In this document: positions 50,489-53,215 of the stretch, in pieces
How positions within the stretch are numbered: position 1 is the first letter of the stretch
How the letters are laid out: each line of letters starts with the position of its first letter
Origin: Chitinophagaceae bacterium
GTDB taxonomy: Bacteria > Bacteroidota > Bacteroidia > Chitinophagales > Chitinophagaceae
NCBI GenBank assembly: GCA_019747705.1
Contig: JAIEQM010000046.1
Location: forward strand, 1 to 53,215
DNA length: 53,215 nt
Direction of reading: 5' to 3'
The notes under the pieces: model-generated
Seen by the model: only the letters and a program-made list of their open reading frames with translations
What the model was told of the DNA's origin: nothing
Database searches by the model: none
Position numbers and translations under genes: made by a program

Positions 50489-53131
50489 ATGAAAAAAATA
50501 CTCCTGGTCATATTTATTTTGTTCGTCAGCACACAAATGCTGAAAGCAGGTCATATTGCCGGAGGTGAGCTTTTTTATAAATATATCAGCACCAATGGAA
50601 CCACTAACCGTTATGAACTAACACTTCGTTTGTTCAGGGATTGTGATGCACTGCTAAATCCGGGTGGATCAAGACCACCGGATCTTCCTTCAAGTGTGGC
50701 ATTGGGTATTTTTATTGGAAATACCAATACTGCATTTATTGATAGCATTTTTGTTGCTCAAAGCAGTACCAACGATATAATACTTCAAGCCCCAAACCCC
50801 TGTATAACAAACCCACGGCCTGTTTGTTATAAAGTTGCCCTCTACAAAACCACTGTAGATTTACCTGTGAACGCATTAGGCTACACTATAGCATTTCAAA
50901 CCTGTTGCCGGGTTAACGGATTATCAAACGGAGGGGTATCGCAGGGCGCTACTTATGCTGCTTATGTTCCTGGTTCAATTGTATTGGGAACCGGCCATAA
51001 TTCAAGCCCTGAGTTTGAAGTAAAAGATACCGTGCTCATCTGCAAAAACAAACGGTTCTCCCTTCCGTTTTCAGCTAATGATCCGGATGGTGATTCATTA
51101 AGTTACAGTTTTTGCAATGCATTTGCCAGTACAGGCATTGGCGATGCCACCATTCGTAAACCACTTGCCCCCCCGTATAATTCTATTAGCTATACAAATG
51201 GATACTCTGGCACAAACCCGTTGAGCGCACAGGTTGGCATCAATACTTCCAATGGTGTTATTAGCGGCATTGCACCCAGCGGTTTTATTAATCCTAACGG
51301 TTCTGCTTATTTTGTAGTAAATGTTTGCATTACTGAATGGCGGAACAGCAAACAAATTTCACAGCACCGGAAAGATTTTGTAATACGTATTTCTGATTGC
51401 GATTTTGCTGATGCAGAACTGCCGGTTGATAACCGCTCCTGCGATGGTTTTACTTATACCTTTGAAAATCTTACCAACAGCAACCTGGTGAGAACCTGGA
51501 GCTGGGATTTTGGCGTGCCCTCTGTTTTAAATGATACGTCTGATTTAACAAGCCCCGCATTTACTTATGCGGATACTGGCGTTTATAAAGTTCGCTTGAT
51601 TGTAAACCGTGGTGAAGTATGTACAGATACATCGTATTCCAATATTTATGTATTCCCCGGGTTTAATCCTGAATTTGAATATTACAATGGGTGCAAAAAT
51701 GTTCCTATCCAGTTCATGGACAAAACCACATCTGCATTCGGGTTTGCTGATAAATGGTTTTGGGATTTTGGTGTGAATACAAGTCTTGCTGACACTTCCA
51801 TTTTAAAAAATCCTCTTTTCACCTATACTCAAAACGGCACTTATACTGTGAAATTATTGGCAGGAAGTAACAAGGGTTGTTTGGATACTGTTTCGCATCC
51901 GTTAATCATCAGCGACAAACCACCTATACAACTTACCAATGATACATTGATTTGTTCTATTGATACACTACAGTTAAATGCACTGGGCCAGGGCAGTTTT
52001 GTATGGGCGCCCAATTACAATATCAATAATTTAAATATCCCCAACCCGCTGGTGAGCCCGGATGTAAAAACCAAATACTATGTAACACTCACACTGGCGC
52101 CAGGTTGTGTCAATACAGATTCAGTAGTTGTAGATGTAAAAGATTTTGTAATACTGTTGCCATTGAGAGATACCACCATCTGCCGTGGCGACCCTGTTAC
52201 ATTTAAACCGGTGAGTGATGGTTTGTATTACAATTGGAGCCCGCCGAATTTATTTACAAATCCTCAACTGAAAAATGCAACAGCAGTTCCGGCACTGCCT
52301 TCAACTTTGTTTACTGTGGTTTCAAGTATCGGCAAATGTAATTCAAGCACAACAGTAACTGTAAAAACAATTCCTTATCCCATTGTGGATGCAGGGCCGC
52401 AAAAAGATATTTGTTTTAAAGATACGGCTATATTAACCGGCAGCGGTAATGCCAGTAGCTGGTTGTGGGCGCCTGCAAGGTTTGTGAGCAATACAAGAAC
52501 TATCACAACAAAAGCATTTCCCATTAATTCCACCCAATTTATTTTACGTGGTACGGATACACTGGGTTGTCCAAAACCTGTGTTTGATACTGTGCTGGTG
52601 CGGGTAATACCGCCTGTACCTGCTTTTGCCGGAAATGATACAGCAGTGGTTGTTGGTCAGCCATTACAGTTAAAAGGAAGCGGCGCCACATTTTATCAAT
52701 GGCTTCCTCCCAAATTTCTAAATGCAAATGATATAGGCAACCCTGTTGCTGTTTTTGATGCAGGCGTTGAAAAGTTCAGTTACATTATGAAAGCCACAAC
52801 ACCCGAAGGATGTTTTGCATTTGATACCATCAATATAAAAATATTTAAAACCGCTCCTGATATTTTTGTACCTACTGCTTTTACTCCCGATGCCAATAAC
52901 CTGAATGATGTTTTTATTCCTATTGCAGTGGGCATTACCAAACTCGATTACTTCCGTGTATTTAACCGCTGGGGCAACATGTTATATTCCACCACTGTTT
53001 TGCAGCAGGGTTGGGATGGCACTTATAAAGGATTGCCGCAGGCGCCTGATACCTATGTGTGGATGGTGCGTGGCGCCGATTTTACCGGAAAGACTATTAT
53101 AAAAAAAGGAACCGTTGTATTGATACGATAA
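50489..53131 (+). CDS. Large PKD-domain surface protein with gliding-motility-associated T9SS C-terminus
   Basis: An 880-residue secreted protein. Signal peptide (KKILLVIFILFVSTQMLKAG) with HIAGGELFYKY right after it, a start shared by many Bacteroidota surface proteins. Two PKD domains follow about residues 305-390 and 395-475 (RTWSWDFGVPS...AFTYADTGVYKVRL; DKWFWDFGVNT...FTYTQNGTYTVKL). Several WAP-type repeats come next (VWAPNYNIN, YNWSPPN, WLWAPARF, YQWLPPKF). The end is the type B sorting domain: PTAFTPDANNLNDVFIP, FRVFNRWGNMLY, GWDGTYKG and DTYVWMVRG. It would be exported by T9SS; an adhesin role is likely but inferred. Confidence 0.9.
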   Translation: MKKILLVIFILFVSTQMLKAGHIAGGELFYKYISTNGTTNRYELTLRLFRDCDALLNPGGSRPPDLPSSVALGIFIGNTNTAFIDSIFVAQSSTNDIILQAPNPCITNPRPVCYKVALYKTTVDLPVNALGYTIAFQTCCRVNGLSNGGVSQGATYAAYVPGSIVLGTGHNSSPEFEVKDTVLICKNKRFSLPFSANDPDGDSLSYSFCNAFASTGIGDATIRKPLAPPYNSISYTNGYSGTNPLSAQVGINTSNGVISGIAPSGFINPNGSAYFVVNVCITEWRNSKQISQHRKDFVIRISDCDFADAELPVDNRSCDGFTYTFENLTNSNLVRTWSWDFGVPSVLNDTSDLTSPAFTYADTGVYKVRLIVNRGEVCTDTSYSNIYVFPGFNPEFEYYNGCKNVPIQFMDKTTSAFGFADKWFWDFGVNTSLADTSILKNPLFTYTQNGTYTVKLLAGSNKGCLDTVSHPLIISDKPPIQLTNDTLICSIDTLQLNALGQGSFVWAPNYNINNLNIPNPLVSPDVKTKYYVTLTLAPGCVNTDSVVVDVKDFVILLPLRDTTICRGDPVTFKPVSDGLYYNWSPPNLFTNPQLKNATAVPALPSTLFTVVSSIGKCNSSTTVTVKTIPYPIVDAGPQKDICFKDTAILTGSGNASSWLWAPARFVSNTRTITTKAFPINSTQFILRGTDTLGCPKPVFDTVLVRVIPPVPAFAGNDTAVVVGQPLQLKGSGATFYQWLPPKFLNANDIGNPVAVFDAGVEKFSYIMKATTPEGCFAFDTINIKIFKTAPDIFVPTAFTPDANNLNDVFIPIAVGITKLDYFRVFNRWGNMLYSTTVLQQGWDGTYKGLPQAPDTYVWMVRGADFTGKTIIKKGTVVLIR

Positions 53132-53168
53132 TACAATTCGGCTAATTAATCTTTTGAGGTGCTAAGAG

Positions 53169-53176
53169 TAACTTTG
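53169..53176 (+). promoter_or_regulatory. Possible promoter element at the window end
   Basis: TAACTTTG matches TAnnTTTG, with TTG at 53153-53155 at a spacing shorter than usual. It may serve a gene beyond the window edge. Confidence 0.25.
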
Positions 53177-53215
53177 AGAAAAAATATTATGCCACACCCC
53201 CGCCAATCTAATTTA

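Noticed and set aside
1..53215. CRISPR array, rRNA operon or prophage
   Set aside because: No regularly spaced repeats of CRISPR type, no rRNA sequence, and no phage structural or integrase genes were seen.

Overview
The window comes from a member of the Bacteroidota, most likely a Chitinophagaceae-type organism. The evidence is two type IX secretion substrates (a type A sorting tail at 6942-8192 and a gliding-motility-associated C-terminal domain at 50489-53131), two large TonB-dependent outer-membrane proteins with carboxypeptidase-regulatory N-termini, a roughly 1100-residue SecA, promoters of the TAnnTTTG type, starts without clear Shine-Dalgarno sites, and many GC-rich intergenic hairpin repeats on a moderately AT-rich background. 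There is no rRNA, CRISPR array, prophage or recognisable transposase. One tRNA is present, tRNA-Glu(TTC).

Layout. 1-2.6 kb: a RelE/ParE-type toxin-antitoxin pair, then a lemA-TPM-TPM membrane operon. 2.7-6.1 kb: pgk and gap on the minus strand with a radical SAM/SPASM gene between them. 6.4-8.3 kb: tRNA-Glu and a secreted T9SS protein. 8.3-17.3 kb: mostly minus-strand housekeeping genes (beta-CASP hydrolase, hotdog protein, papain-like protease, lysA, a DUF547 gene interrupted by a stop codon, scpB, atpG) plus small plus-strand NTF2-like and VOC genes. 17.9-24.5 kb: two outer-membrane receptors around a second toxin-antitoxin locus whose toxin is frameshifted. 25-28.3 kb: secA. 29.9-34.1 kb: deoC with two ALDH16-like genes, a deoxyribose/acetaldehyde unit that a four-helix-bundle gene in an inverted-repeat setting interrupts. 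34.1-38.5 kb: SPOR protein, M20 peptidase, S41 lipoprotein peptidase. 38.8-46.2 kb: malic enzyme, MlaE and MlaF lipid-transport subunits with a transglutaminase-like gene between them, a DUF4198 protein, sucD. 46.3-47.8 kb: an AT-rich pair of accessory genes. 48-53.1 kb: lnt, an alpha/beta hydrolase and a giant T9SS surface protein.

The most striking structure is a pair of single-gene units, 28388-29644 and 35871-37125, each about 1.25 kb. Each is one AAA+/DUF4143 ATPase with a nuclease-like C-terminus. Each is bracketed within a few bases of its start and stop codons by two copies of one near-perfect palindrome with 17-20 bp arms and a 3-nt loop. The palindrome differs between the two units, but both follow one layout: CAAATT, 3 nt, AAT, 3-nt loop, ATT, 3 nt, AATTTG. 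This looks like an undescribed ATPase-plus-palindrome mobile or selfish element, or a self-regulating unit. Mobility is inference.

Several other non-coding structures are also present: a 113-bp nested-hairpin MITE-like element, a modular three-copy hairpin family, REP-like sequences, and a family of short GC-rich hairpins, two of which run into coding sequence (lnt, and the last codons of the mlaF-like gene).
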